Of a stretch of 64,000 bases of DNA, positions 52,823 through 61,200 are shown in pieces. This DNA is from CAZGEA01 sp964524515 (GTDB lineage Bacteria; Patescibacteriota; Microgenomatia; UBA8517). The translations under genes were made by a program, and so were the position numbers. The DNA lies in contig CAZGEA010000005.1 in NCBI GenBank assembly GCA_964524515.1, positions 36,065-100,064 of the forward strand, read 5' to 3'. Each line of letters starts with the position of its first letter. The stretch's first letter is position 1. Under the pieces are notes generated by a model. That model was not told where the DNA came from and did no database searches. It was given only the letters and a program-made list of their open reading frames with translations.

Positions 52823-53152
52823 CTAAAAATTAAAAGTATTTATTTGACTATTAACCTGATCATTTAAGGTCTTCATAAAATCAGCAAATAAAACAATCGA
52901 AACAATAAGTGAAATTACAGTTAAAACAATTGCCACAATTCCAACAATTTTTGATTTAGAATCTGTCTGTTTTAAATACTTCAATGCAAATAAAATTCCA
53001 AATGGCGGCAACAAAATACTTTTAATATATAAAACAATCTGATCCATTAAAGAAATTGACGGAGGCGTTGGTTTTAAATTATTCCCACAATTAAAACAAA
53101 AATAATCAGTTGGACGAATAGTAGTGTGACACTTTGTACAAATTGGATCCAT
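52823..53152 (-). CDS. Zinc-ribbon membrane protein
   Basis: 109 residues. An N-terminal zinc ribbon (CTKCHTTIRPTDYFCFNCG, CxxC and CxxC) precedes two hydrophobic segments (about 35-55 and 68-95). Such zinc-ribbon membrane proteins are common in small-genome bacteria and have no known function. Confidence 0.72.
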   Translation of the reverse strand: MDPICTKCHTTIRPTDYFCFNCGNNLKPTPPSISLMDQIVLYIKSILLPPFGILFALKYLKQTDSKSKIVGIVAIVLTVISLIVSIVLFADFMKTLNDQVNSQINTFNF

Positions 53153-53214
53153 AATTCATTATATAACTAACTTCATTTTTGTTTTTTAACATAGCTTTAC
53201 ACATTCAATGTAGA

Positions 53215-53220
53215 TATAAT
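53215..53220 (+). promoter_or_regulatory. -10 box, leaderless, for the VOC gene at 53227
   Basis: Perfect TATAAT ends 6 nt before ATG 53227, which is therefore preferred over the earlier in-frame start at 53179. Confidence 0.55.
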
Positions 53221-53226
53221 ATCAAT

Positions 53227-53694
53227 ATGCAAAAATTAACTACATTTTTATGGTTTGATAAAGAAGCACGAGAAGCAGCTAATTTCTACAAATCTGTTTT
53301 CAAAGAAAATTGTAAAATTAAAGATGAACAAAAAATGAACGATACTCCATCAGGAAATGTCGAAATAATTAATTTAGAAATTTTTAATCAAGAATTTTCC
53401 CTAATGAGCGCTGGCCCATTTGAAAAATTTAACGCTTCAATATCTTTTGTAATCAATTGCGAAAACCAAGAAGAAGTAGATTATTACTGGCAAAATCTCT
53501 CAGCCGATCCAAAATCAGAACAATGTGGATGGCTCAAAGATAAATTCGGTCTTTCATGGCAAGTAGTCCCCAAACAACTAAATGAAATTTTATCAGGTAA
53601 TGATCAAGAAGGTGTCAAACGCGCGACTCAAGCAATGCTTAAAATGAAAAAATTAAATATTGATGAACTTCAAAAAGCCTACAATCAAAAATAA
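53227..53694 (+). CDS. PhnB-like VOC family protein, copy 1
   Basis: 156 residues. TFLWFDKEAREAANFYKSVF, FSLMSAGPFEKFNASISFVI, YYWQNLS...EQCGWLKDKFGLSWQVVP match the PhnB/'3-demethylubiquinone methyltransferase-like' branch of the vicinal-oxygen-chelate fold. Family function is poorly known despite the name. Closest in this window to the gene at 60224. Its 3' end overlaps the next gene by about 32 bp. Confidence 0.85.
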   Translation: MQKLTTFLWFDKEAREAANFYKSVFKENCKIKDEQKMNDTPSGNVEIINLEIFNQEFSLMSAGPFEKFNASISFVINCENQEEVDYYWQNLSADPKSEQCGWLKDKFGLSWQVVPKQLNEILSGNDQEGVKRATQAMLKMKKLNIDELQKAYNQK

Positions 53695-55480
53695 TTTATT
53701 AATATTTTTTTTAACTTTATCTGTTTATTTAATTTTTCTTTTATCTCCAAATATTTCAATTGCAAAGGAAAGCAATCAATTCATAACAATCGTTAATCCA
53801 GTTCGAATTTCCAACTACAATCAAAATCCATCATTAAGTATTCAAAACCAATATAAAATTATCAAACAAATGAATCTTCCAGCAACATGGCTACTCACAT
53901 ACGATGCTCTATCAAACAAATCAGTAACTTCAACAATTTTACAAATGAATAAAAGCCAAGAAATTGGAATCTTCTTAGAAATAACTCCAAATTTCACAAA
54001 AGATGCAGACATTATTTTCAATGAAAGTGGGTCATGGCATCACGCTGATTCAATTTTCCTATCAGGATATACGCAGGTGGAAAGAGAAAAATTAATTGAT
54101 CTTGTATTTAACAAATTCAAATCAATTTTCGGATTTTATCCAGTATCAGTCGGGTCATGGTGGACTGATGCTTATTCGCTAAATTACATCAAAACCAAAT
54201 ACAATATTAATTCAAATCTAGGTTGTTCTGATCAGTTTTCAACAGATGGCTATAAATTGTGGGGTCAATATTGGTCAACTCCATACTATCCAAGTAAATA
54301 CCATACTGGTATTCCAGCATCATCCTTAGAAAATAAATTAGATGTAGTAAATCTTGAGTGGGCAGCACGTGACCCTCTAAATGGTTATGACAATAGTTTA
54401 TATAGCACCCAGGATTACATGGTAACAAATAACAAATTAGACACTAAATATTTTGAAAAATTAGTAAAGCTTTATGCAAGTGCAGGAAACAATGAATTCG
54501 GACAAATAACAGTTGGTCTTGAATCAGATTTATCTCCTGAAAGTTACAACAATGAATTCAAAAACCAAATGGTTATTATTAAAAAATTTATTGATACAAA
54601 AAATTACAAAGCACTTACAATGAATGATTTCGCCAATTGGTATAAAAACAATTTCAATGGCCTATCCCCTGATCAGTTAATCAAATCTTCCGATTTCCTT
54701 GGAACAAACAAAGAAGTTACATGGTATCAAAATCCAAAATATAGAATAGGTTTATCATTTAATAAAGACACAAACAAAACTGAAGTTTTTGATTTAAAAA
54801 TTTTCGATAATAATTTAATCGACCCATACTATTTTTCACCTAATTATCAATCTAAACTATTTATCACAATTTCATCACTTATAGATAAAATAGCAAATCC
54901 AAGCTCTGTTATTTCAATAAACAATGATGTTCGATCAAATTACTATCCAAAACTTCCAGACGATCTAAATAAAATGGCTGATGAATTACCAATTAAAGAT
55001 CAGCAAAAAACTATTTATGATTTTTCAGCTGCTGCAATTCACTTTTTCAAAAGTCCAAAATCATATTTTAAATTATTAACAAGACAAGGTTGGGATAATT
55101 TTAAAAAAGTGCCCTATTCAATTCCACAAGAAGAACTCTATGCTCTTGCATATCTTTCCAAATTACCAAAAGATAAAATTCTTATATTTGATAATGAATG
55201 TTTGCAATGTTCCTGGAATACAAATTACAAACACCCAGCACTTGATAATAGACGTGGGTATATTAAAAACCTTACAAATTTCCCAATTATCTATAACAAA
55301 TCAGTATTCAATGCCAAAACACAAAAAGAAGCCAGTGTTGAATTTAAAAAAACTGGTGCCAAATATATTTATTTAGTTAAATTCGAAAAATATATTGAAA
55401 AACTAGAATTTTCACCTGGTGATTATGGCATTGAAAAAATATTTGAAAATGCAAATACCCAAATTTGGGCAAAAAAATAA
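53663..55480 (+). CDS. Secreted protein with polysaccharide deacetylase/glycosidase-like fold
   Basis: About 605 residues. The signal peptide (about 10-34) overlaps the preceding gene. The N-terminal half (about 40-330) has TATW-like LPATWLLTYDAL, EIGIFLEITP, a GSWWTDAYS strand and VGLESDLSPE, the order seen in deacetylase-like (beta/alpha) barrels. The C-terminal half contains a region with paired Cys (NECLQCSWN) and a final KYIYLVKFEK strand. I do not recognise the family; a carbohydrate-active role is inferred from fold hints and the neighbouring glycosidase. Confidence 0.58.
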   Translation: MNFKKPTIKNNLLIFFLTLSVYLIFLLSPNISIAKESNQFITIVNPVRISNYNQNPSLSIQNQYKIIKQMNLPATWLLTYDALSNKSVTSTILQMNKSQEIGIFLEITPNFTKDADIIFNESGSWHHADSIFLSGYTQVEREKLIDLVFNKFKSIFGFYPVSVGSWWTDAYSLNYIKTKYNINSNLGCSDQFSTDGYKLWGQYWSTPYYPSKYHTGIPASSLENKLDVVNLEWAARDPLNGYDNSLYSTQDYMVTNNKLDTKYFEKLVKLYASAGNNEFGQITVGLESDLSPESYNNEFKNQMVIIKKFIDTKNYKALTMNDFANWYKNNFNGLSPDQLIKSSDFLGTNKEVTWYQNPKYRIGLSFNKDTNKTEVFDLKIFDNNLIDPYYFSPNYQSKLFITISSLIDKIANPSSVISINNDVRSNYYPKLPDDLNKMADELPIKDQQKTIYDFSAAAIHFFKSPKSYFKLLTRQGWDNFKKVPYSIPQEELYALAYLSKLPKDKILIFDNECLQCSWNTNYKHPALDNRRGYIKNLTNFPIIYNKSVFNAKTQKEASVEFKKTGAKYIYLVKFEKYIEKLEFSPGDYGIEKIFENANTQIWAKK

Positions 55481-55535
55481 AAACTTGCTTAAATACATAC
55501 ATATCAAAATTGCAGCTTAACTAATACAATAAATA

Positions 55536-57230
55536 ATGTACAAAAATATTTTTGTAGTTTTAATTTTATCAATTGGTATCTTGGCAATAACTATTGCAAT
55601 TAAAAACACAAAAAACTTTTCAGCAAAAGCAGTCAAGATAAATTCAAATCAACATTTCTTTCAAAACGACAACGGCACACCTTTTTTTTATCTTGCCGAT
55701 ACTGCATGGGAATTATTTCATCGTTTAAATAGAGAGGATGTAGACTTTTATTTATCCAAACGCGCAAGTCAAGGTTTCAATACAATCCAAGCAGTAGTTG
55801 TCGCAGAAATTGATGGAGTCACTATTGGAAATGCATATGGAGATAAAGTTTTTACAAACAACAATCCGTCAACTCCAAATAATTCTTATTTTAGTCATGT
55901 CGACTATATTATAAACAAAGCTAATAATTTAGGTTTAACAATGGCCGTCCTACCTTCATGGGGTGCATGGATAGATGACAACACAATAAACAGCTCAAAT
56001 GGTGAAGCTTTTGGAAGATACTTAGGTCAACGTTATCGTGGAAAAAATATAATTTGGGTTCTAGGTGGTGATAGAAATCCTGACAATGATACTAAAAAAA
56101 ATGCTTGGCGTGCAATCGCTAGAGGTCTAGCAAAAGGCTGGTCATCAACAGGTGCCGAAGATTATTCAAATATTACAATCACCTATCATCCAAGAGGTGG
56201 ACAAAATTCCGCTAATTATTTCCACAACGAAGATTGGTTAGATTTTAATATGCTTCAATCAGGCCACCAAACATACAATCAAGATAATTACACCAAAACA
56301 TTAGCAAATTGGAATTTAATTCCAACAAAACCAACAATAGATGGCGAACCCAATTACGAAGACCATCCAGTAGTCCAACTTTCAGGAAGTTGGTTCAGAG
56401 ATTGGGATGTCAGAAAAGCAGCTTATTGGTCTGTTTTTGCAGGTAGCGCTGGCCACACTTATGGCCACTCAGCAATTTGGCAAATGTGCATTGAATCAAT
56501 TTCCTGCCGCAGCTCAGTTTCATCAAGCGGAGTCAAAAATTGGAAAGAAGCCCTAGATCGCCCTGGTGGTAACCAAATGCAATATCTTAGAAAATTAATA
56601 GAATCACGTCCCTTCTTCTCTCGTATTCCCGATAACTCAATAATTTCATCTAGCATTGGTACAGGGGCAGATCACAAAACAGCAACTAAAGACACAAATG
56701 GATCATTCGCTATGATCTATAGTCCAAGCGGCAACAAATTTACAGTAAATATGACAAAAATTAATGGACCCACTAAAACTTACTGGTTCAATCCAAAAAA
56801 CGGGCAAGTCACAACCATCGGTGAATATCCAAACACAGGAACTCGCGAGTTCACCCCACCAACCAGCGGTAACGAAAACGATTGGATTTTAGTACTCGAT
56901 AATAAAAACATGAATTTTCCTATTCCTGGAGGAACCACTATTCCACCTACTGCAACCGCTACAGCTACATCCACCATCAGACCTACTGCTACTGCTACTG
57001 CTACTGCTACTGCTACTGCTACTGCTACTGCTACTGCTACTCAAGAAAGTGTATGTAATAAAGCAGACATAAACCAAGATGGAAAAGTAAATTTACTAGA
57101 TTACTCAATTTTCATTGATGATTACCAAAAAACTCCTCCAACCAACATTCGATCAGACATGAATAAAGATGGAACAGTTAATCTACTAGACTACGGGTTT
57201 TTATTTGATCAATTTTCCAAACAGTGTTAG
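55536..57230 (+). CDS. Secreted DUF4038 (GH140-like) glycosidase with C-terminal dockerin
   Basis: 564 residues. Signal peptide or anchor (about 1-30); a DUF4038/apiosidase-like barrel (about 35-400: FYLADTAWELFHRLNREDVDFYL, VLPSWGAW, IIWVLGGDRNP, TIDGEPNYEDHP). A beta domain with FTVNMTK follows, then a (Thr-Ala)n linker coded by a hexanucleotide repeat, and a dockerin type I pair (DINQDGKVNLLDYSIF, DMNKDGTVNLLDYGFLF) with calcium-loop Asp residues intact. DUF4038 enzymes cut plant side-chain sugars. No cohesin is visible in the window. A TACAAT box ends 5 nt before the ATG. Confidence 0.82.
   Translation: MYKNIFVVLILSIGILAITIAIKNTKNFSAKAVKINSNQHFFQNDNGTPFFYLADTAWELFHRLNREDVDFYLSKRASQGFNTIQAVVVAEIDGVTIGNAYGDKVFTNNNPSTPNNSYFSHVDYIINKANNLGLTMAVLPSWGAWIDDNTINSSNGEAFGRYLGQRYRGKNIIWVLGGDRNPDNDTKKNAWRAIARGLAKGWSSTGAEDYSNITITYHPRGGQNSANYFHNEDWLDFNMLQSGHQTYNQDNYTKTLANWNLIPTKPTIDGEPNYEDHPVVQLSGSWFRDWDVRKAAYWSVFAGSAGHTYGHSAIWQMCIESISCRSSVSSSGVKNWKEALDRPGGNQMQYLRKLIESRPFFSRIPDNSIISSSIGTGADHKTATKDTNGSFAMIYSPSGNKFTVNMTKINGPTKTYWFNPKNGQVTTIGEYPNTGTREFTPPTSGNENDWILVLDNKNMNFPIPGGTTIPPTATATATSTIRPTATATATATATATATATATQESVCNKADINQDGKVNLLDYSIFIDDYQKTPPTNIRSDMNKDGTVNLLDYGFLFDQFSKQC
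56983..57041 (+). repeat. CTACTG hexanucleotide microsatellite
   Basis: Nearly ten perfect copies of CTACTG in 59 bp, coding for the Thr-Ala linker between glycosidase and dockerin. Slippage would change linker length by two residues per unit without frameshift. Confidence 0.95.
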
Positions 57231-57240
57231 TTGTTTAGAT

Positions 57241-57246
57241 TATAAT
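57241..57246 (+). promoter_or_regulatory. -10 box, leaderless, for the gene at 57252
   Basis: Perfect TATAAT ends 5 nt before ATG 57252, only 10 nt after the glycosidase stop codon. Confidence 0.55.
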
Positions 57247-57251
57247 AAGCA

Positions 57252-57704
57252 ATGAATACTTGGCAGATGTTTTTAATAATTTTTACAATATTCAATCTTT
57301 CTCTTTTCAGAAAATCTTATTTTGAATGTAAAAACACAAATGCATACGGGCCAACTAAATATTTATACCCTCTTGGAATGTTCGTCTGGGGTGATGTTTT
57401 TGTATTTAGTATTTTCTGGGCTGCAATTTCAACATATTGTTTATTTTTTTCAAAATTTTATTTATTCTTTTTAACATTCAGTCTTTTTTGGGTAGTTAGA
57501 AGTCTTGGGGAAACTATCTATTGGTTTAATCAACAATTTTCAAATATTAAAAAGGAGCCTCCAGAAAAAATAATTTTTTATAAATTTTTTAAAGATGATT
57601 CAGTATGGTTTATAAATCAAATTGCCCATCAATGTATAGTTATAATTTCAATTATCATATCGATCTATTTTGCATACCTTTGGATCAATTCAGGATTTAA
57701 TTAA
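57252..57704 (+). CDS. Small integral membrane protein, unknown
   Basis: 150 residues with about four hydrophobic helices (near 3-17, 38-58, 62-85 and 122-147) and a basic loop (KKEPPEK). No motif I can name. It converges on the SET gene with a 4-bp overlap of stops. Confidence 0.65.
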   Translation: MNTWQMFLIIFTIFNLSLFRKSYFECKNTNAYGPTKYLYPLGMFVWGDVFVFSIFWAAISTYCLFFSKFYLFFLTFSLFWVVRSLGETIYWFNQQFSNIKKEPPEKIIFYKFFKDDSVWFINQIAHQCIVIISIIISIYFAYLWINSGFN

Positions 57705-58099
57705 TCTTCAAACCAGAGTGGTTTTGCATCATTACTTTCTTGATTATAATTAACCAAAATCTCATCATCTTTTTTAATTTCTAGAATAGATCTAAATTCA
57801 ATAATTTTCTCTTTTGGTTTTATAATGTATTTCGCATTTGGTTTATAGCTATGGTTATAAATAGACCCAAAGCCAAGTGCAATCAAAATTCTTTTCTTTG
57901 TTTTTCCAAAAAAATAAACATATGAAAAAAGAATCGTATTTTCAATAAATTCGAAGCCAAGATTATCAATTTCAATAAAAGGACATCTTTCAATAATCTC
58001 ACCACTTTCTATTAATTCACTCGCAAAAACTCCTCTGCCTCCATTTACAATTTTTGATTGAGAAACATAAATCTTTTTTGAAGGAATTAAATTATTCAC
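57701..58099 (-). CDS. SET domain protein (lysine methyltransferase-like)
   Basis: 132 residues forming a minimal SET domain: GGRGVFASELIESGEII near 20-36, GSIYNHSYKPNAKY (the NHSxxPN motif) near 79-91, FRSILEIKKDDEILVNY near 102-117. The cofactor and catalytic motifs are intact, but the post-SET cysteines are absent. Bacterial stand-alone SET proteins methylate unknown proteins. GTG start 6 nt after a TATACT box (58106-58111). Confidence 0.85.
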   Translation of the reverse strand: MNNLIPSKKIYVSQSKIVNGGRGVFASELIESGEIIERCPFIEIDNLGFEFIENTILFSYVYFFGKTKKRILIALGFGSIYNHSYKPNAKYIIKPKEKIIEFRSILEIKKDDEILVNYNQESNDAKPLWFED

Positions 58100-58105
58100 A
58101 AACGA

Positions 58106-58111
58106 AGTATA
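58106..58111 (-). promoter_or_regulatory. -10 box, leaderless, for the SET gene
   Basis: TATACT on the minus strand ends 6 nt before the GTG start at 58099, in the 20-bp gap after the topoisomerase gene. Confidence 0.45.
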
Positions 58112-58119
58112 CCATCAGC

Positions 58120-59121
58120 TTAATAATCCCTCACCAAGCTCCAGGTTGCATATTCTTGCCTAGTTAAACCCAATTTTTTATTTGAAGTCCTATCATATGA
58201 ATGTTTAAAATGAGGCACCAATACACTTTTTTCATAAGATTTTATAATGGTCGGGTGAATATAATATGTCTCACAAACTTTTTTAGTATTACCCAAATGG
58301 GCAGATACAATCTCAATCATTTCAGAAATATTTTTCTTTTTTTCGTCTATATGTTTAGCATTTCCCTTCTTATAAAGTGATTCACCAGCCAAAACACTTC
58401 CTCCCCAAGTTCTAAAATCTTTTGCGGAAAACCCATCTCCCGCATAAGTCTGCAGATACTCATTCACGTCCCCTGAATCCACAACCATTCTGTTTTTCTC
58501 TTCATTTAAATATTGAAAAAGCTCAAACCCTGGCAAATCTTTACAAGCTCTAATTGTTTTCGCAACCCTTGGATGAGTTATATCAAGTTCATGAAATACT
58601 CCAGATTTTCCTTTAAAACTAAAAGTAATTGTGTCGCCTTTAATATCAACATGTCTATGGCGCATTGTGGTTAATCCATACGATTTATTTTCAGTTTCAT
58701 AAATTTTATTTCCAACCCTAATAAAAGTATGTTCCAAAAGCCACACAACAGTAGCCAACACACGATTACGAGTCAAAGATCGCTCTTTCATGTGAGCACT
58801 AATTGCTTTACGTAAATCAGGAAGTGCTCTTCCAAAATCAACCATCTGATCAAACTTTTGTTTTTGATTTTGTTTAACTAATTCAGGGTGATAAATATAT
58901 TGTTTTCGCCCTCGCGCATCCTCACCAATTGCCTGAATACAAGATATTGGATCAGACGATATAACAACATCTCGCCATGCAGGCGGAATTGCCATTTCTT
59001 TAATTCGTTCTTTATCTTTTTTAGAAACTTTGCGTCCACTTATATCAACAAATCTAAATCCATCTCCTTTTTTTATTCTTTTAATATTAAGTTCTGTCTC
59101 TCTTGGGTAGTGAAGTCTCAC
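58120..59121 (-). CDS. DNA topoisomerase IB
   Basis: 333 residues, the size of bacterial (poxvirus-like) type IB enzymes. N-terminal IPPAWRDVVIS, then RNRVLATVVWLLEHTFIRVGN (first catalytic Arg region), the MRHRHVDI and FKGKSG lysine motif, DFRTWGGS, and the catalytic Tyr in CETYYIHP near 290. It relaxes supercoils by a 3'-phosphotyrosyl nick. GTG start; TACAAT (59130-59135) ends 8 nt upstream. Type IB enzymes are patchily spread among bacteria, so horizontal acquisition is plausible. Confidence 0.92.
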   Translation of the reverse strand: MRLHYPRETELNIKRIKKGDGFRFVDISGRKVSKKDKERIKEMAIPPAWRDVVISSDPISCIQAIGEDARGRKQYIYHPELVKQNQKQKFDQMVDFGRALPDLRKAISAHMKERSLTRNRVLATVVWLLEHTFIRVGNKIYETENKSYGLTTMRHRHVDIKGDTITFSFKGKSGVFHELDITHPRVAKTIRACKDLPGFELFQYLNEEKNRMVVDSGDVNEYLQTYAGDGFSAKDFRTWGGSVLAGESLYKKGNAKHIDEKKKNISEMIEIVSAHLGNTKKVCETYYIHPTIIKSYEKSVLVPHFKHSYDRTSNKKLGLTRQEYATWSLVRDY

Positions 59122-59172
59122 AATATATCATTGTAATCTATTCTAATAAAAGTGATAGAATAAATAATCAAA

Positions 59173-59370
59173 ATGATAAAAGAAAATAAAACCAAAATAA
59201 TAAAAGGTTCAAATGGAGGAAACGCAGTTTATTGTTTAGGCTTATTTGGTGCACTTATTTATTATATTCAGCAAGCAAACACATTTGGAGAAGGTGTTCT
59301 AGGAATTCTAAAAGCCTTAGTTTGGCCAGCAATACTTATTCACAAAGTCCTGACAATGCTTAATTTGTAA
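59173..59370 (+). CDS. Small membrane protein, unknown
   Basis: 65 residues: a basic N-terminus (KENKTKIIKGSNGG) followed by two short hydrophobic segments (about 19-33 and 43-62). Similar two-helix proteins with an ALVWPAILIH-type second helix are found in several bacteria without known function. Stop lies 3 bp from the convergent DUF1801 stop. Confidence 0.6.
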   Translation: MIKENKTKIIKGSNGGNAVYCLGLFGALIYYIQQANTFGEGVLGILKALVWPAILIHKVLTMLNL

Positions 59371-59373
59371 ACT

Positions 59374-59796
59374 TTAAACCTGTCCTGCTCCACCAATTTT
59401 CTCAGCCTTTTTAATTATTTCTTTTAAAATCAAAAGATCAATATCTTTAATTGATTTAAAACGAATACAACTTTTACCAATACTTGCCTTTGGCAATTTA
59501 TCTTTATATTCCTCAGCCAAATATTTTCCATTTTTGTTAATTGAACAAACATAAACTGAAATATAATTTTTCTGGCTTGCAAGCGCAATTAAAGACCAAT
59601 CTCCCTCTCTCCCGCTTGCATAATGATAATGATATTTTCCATAACCAATCATTCCAGAAAGAATATGAGGCTTAAGTTGGGGTACTTCTTTTTGAATCAA
59701 TTCATGAATCTTCTCAAAATCCTCTCGTCGAGGTTGGTCAATTGCTGCAATATACTCATCAGGTGTCAAAGCCGATGTGGGTTTGAACATATTCAT
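59374..59796 (-). CDS. DUF1801 (YdhG/Fra-like) protein
   Basis: 140 residues. TPDEYIAAIDQPRREDFEKIHELI, PHILSGMIGYGKYHYHY, and IGKSCIRFKSIKDIDLLILKEII fit DUF1801, a helix-grip family related to the bacterial frataxin-like YdhG. Role uncertain. The Met two codons in (59790) is also possible. Confidence 0.8.
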   Translation of the reverse strand: MNMFKPTSALTPDEYIAAIDQPRREDFEKIHELIQKEVPQLKPHILSGMIGYGKYHYHYASGREGDWSLIALASQKNYISVYVCSINKNGKYLAEEYKDKLPKASIGKSCIRFKSIKDIDLLILKEIIKKAEKIGGAGQV

Positions 59797-59805
59797 ATTA
59801 TGAGA

Positions 59806-60213
59806 TTATTTCAAATTAAGTTGCCAGGAAACACCATATTTATCAGATACCCATCCAAATTTTTTGCTAAACCCATAATTATCAAGAGGCATCATAATGT
59901 TTCCACCATCGGGTAATTTTTGAAAAAATAAATCAATTTCATTTTCATCATCACAATTAACATATATAGACATTGAAGGTGTGAAATTAAATTTGTGATC
60001 GATAGTATTTTCACTTGCCATATATTCCAATCCATCAAGAGTAAATATTGCATGTTTAACCAAACCTTCTCGCCCACCTGGTTCATCTTTCTTCCAATAC
60101 TCAATATTTTTTACCTGAGAATTCTTAAAAAGAGAAACATAAAAATTTATAGCCTCCTCAGCTTTTCCACATTGCGCTCCCACAAACATTAAAAAAGTAG
60201 AAGTTTTTTGCAT
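59806..60213 (-). CDS. PhnB-like VOC family protein, copy 2
   Basis: 135 residues. STFLMFVGAQCGKAEEAINFYVSLF, MASENTIDHKFNFTPSMSIYVNC, and FGWVSDKYGVSWQLN match the same PhnB-like branch as its neighbours. First-strand metal ligand positions look altered. One of three tandem VOC genes. Confidence 0.82.
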   Translation of the reverse strand: MQKTSTFLMFVGAQCGKAEEAINFYVSLFKNSQVKNIEYWKKDEPGGREGLVKHAIFTLDGLEYMASENTIDHKFNFTPSMSIYVNCDDENEIDLFFQKLPDGGNIMMPLDNYGFSKKFGWVSDKYGVSWQLNLK

Positions 60214-60223
60214 TTAGTGAAAT

Positions 60224-60721
60224 TTATTCCCCAGCTTTTCTTATTGCTTCCAGGTCAAGCTTTTTCATTGGCATAAATACTTTTGTAACTGCTTCAGCTT
60301 TACTAGGATCGCGCATCATTTCATCCAAAATTCTCGGTGTTATCTGCCATGTAACTCCAAATATATCAGTACACCATCCACACTGTTCTGCCTCAGGTAC
60401 TGCAGACAACTTTTCCCAAAAATAATCAATTTCCTCTTGTGTCTCACACTCAACAATAAATGAAGTCCCACCATTAAGCTTGAACTGCTCCACTGGACCT
60501 CCATTTAGAAACATAAAGCTTATTCCATCAATTTCACATTCAGCTGTTAAAACAGATCCTGCAGGTCTACCAGAAACTTCCTCAGATGCCTTAGGAGAAT
60601 TTGTAATGTCTCCCATTTTTGCACTGTGAACGCCAGGAGCTTTGGTGAAAGTATCTATGTAATATTTAGCTGCCTCTTCTCCGTCATTATTGGCAAACCA
60701 AATACATGTAATTAATTTACT
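60224..60721 (-). CDS. PhnB-like VOC family protein, copy 3
   Basis: About 165 residues. TCIWFANNDGEEAAKYYIDTF, SFMFLNGGPVEQFKLNGGTSFIVEC, EQCGWCTDIFGVTWQITP and a C-terminal helix (AVTKVFMPMKKLDLEAI) that copy 53227 also has. The Met at 60721 is chosen because the longer frame overlaps the next VOC gene. Confidence 0.83.
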   Translation of the reverse strand, partial: SKLITCIWFANNDGEEAAKYYIDTFTKAPGVHSAKMGDITNSPKASEEVSGRPAGSVLTAECEIDGISFMFLNGGPVEQFKLNGGTSFIVECETQEEIDYFWEKLSAVPEAEQCGWCTDIFGVTWQITPRILDEMMRDPSKAEAVTKVFMPMKKLDLEAIRKAGE

Positions 60722-60725
60722 CATT

Positions 60726-61151
60726 TTATTTATTAGAAAATTCAATTATCCATTCAATACCATATTTATCTCGAAACATACCAGCATATGAATTCCATGG
60801 ACTGTCCCCCATTGGTCCTTCCACAATTCCACCAGCCGAAAGACCAGTAAATAATCTGTCCGCCTCTTCTTTAGTTTCTGTATTTACCAAAATTTTACTT
60901 CGATTTTCTTGTTCATTTACTCTCCCCAAAATCTCTGGAACATCATTTGCAATTAGCATTGTGTCTGTACCAATAGGTAAGGCAATGTACATTATGCTAT
61001 TTTCTTCTTTTTCCGAGACAGGAAATTCAGCGCTCGCAATATCTTTAAAACGTACAATTTTTGTAAACTCTCCGCCAAAAACAGATTTATAAAAAGTAAA
61101 TGCCTCGAAAGCATTACCGTTGAAGTTAATCCAAGTATTTATTGTTGCCAT
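60726..61151 (-). CDS. PhnB/YjdN-like VOC family protein, copy 4
   Basis: 141 residues. INTWINFNGNAFEAFTFYKSVFGGEF, IMYIALPIGTDTMLIANDVPE, and DKYGIEWIIEF are typical of the YjdN/PhnB group. TATTAT (61159-61164) ends 7 nt before the ATG, so this gene probably starts the three-gene VOC operon. Confidence 0.85.
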   Translation of the reverse strand: MATINTWINFNGNAFEAFTFYKSVFGGEFTKIVRFKDIASAEFPVSEKEENSIMYIALPIGTDTMLIANDVPEILGRVNEQENRSKILVNTETKEEADRLFTGLSAGGIVEGPMGDSPWNSYAGMFRDKYGIEWIIEFSNK

Positions 61152-61200
61152 AGGTTAGATAATATCAAATTAAAGTAATTCAATAAAGAGCTTTAATTCT

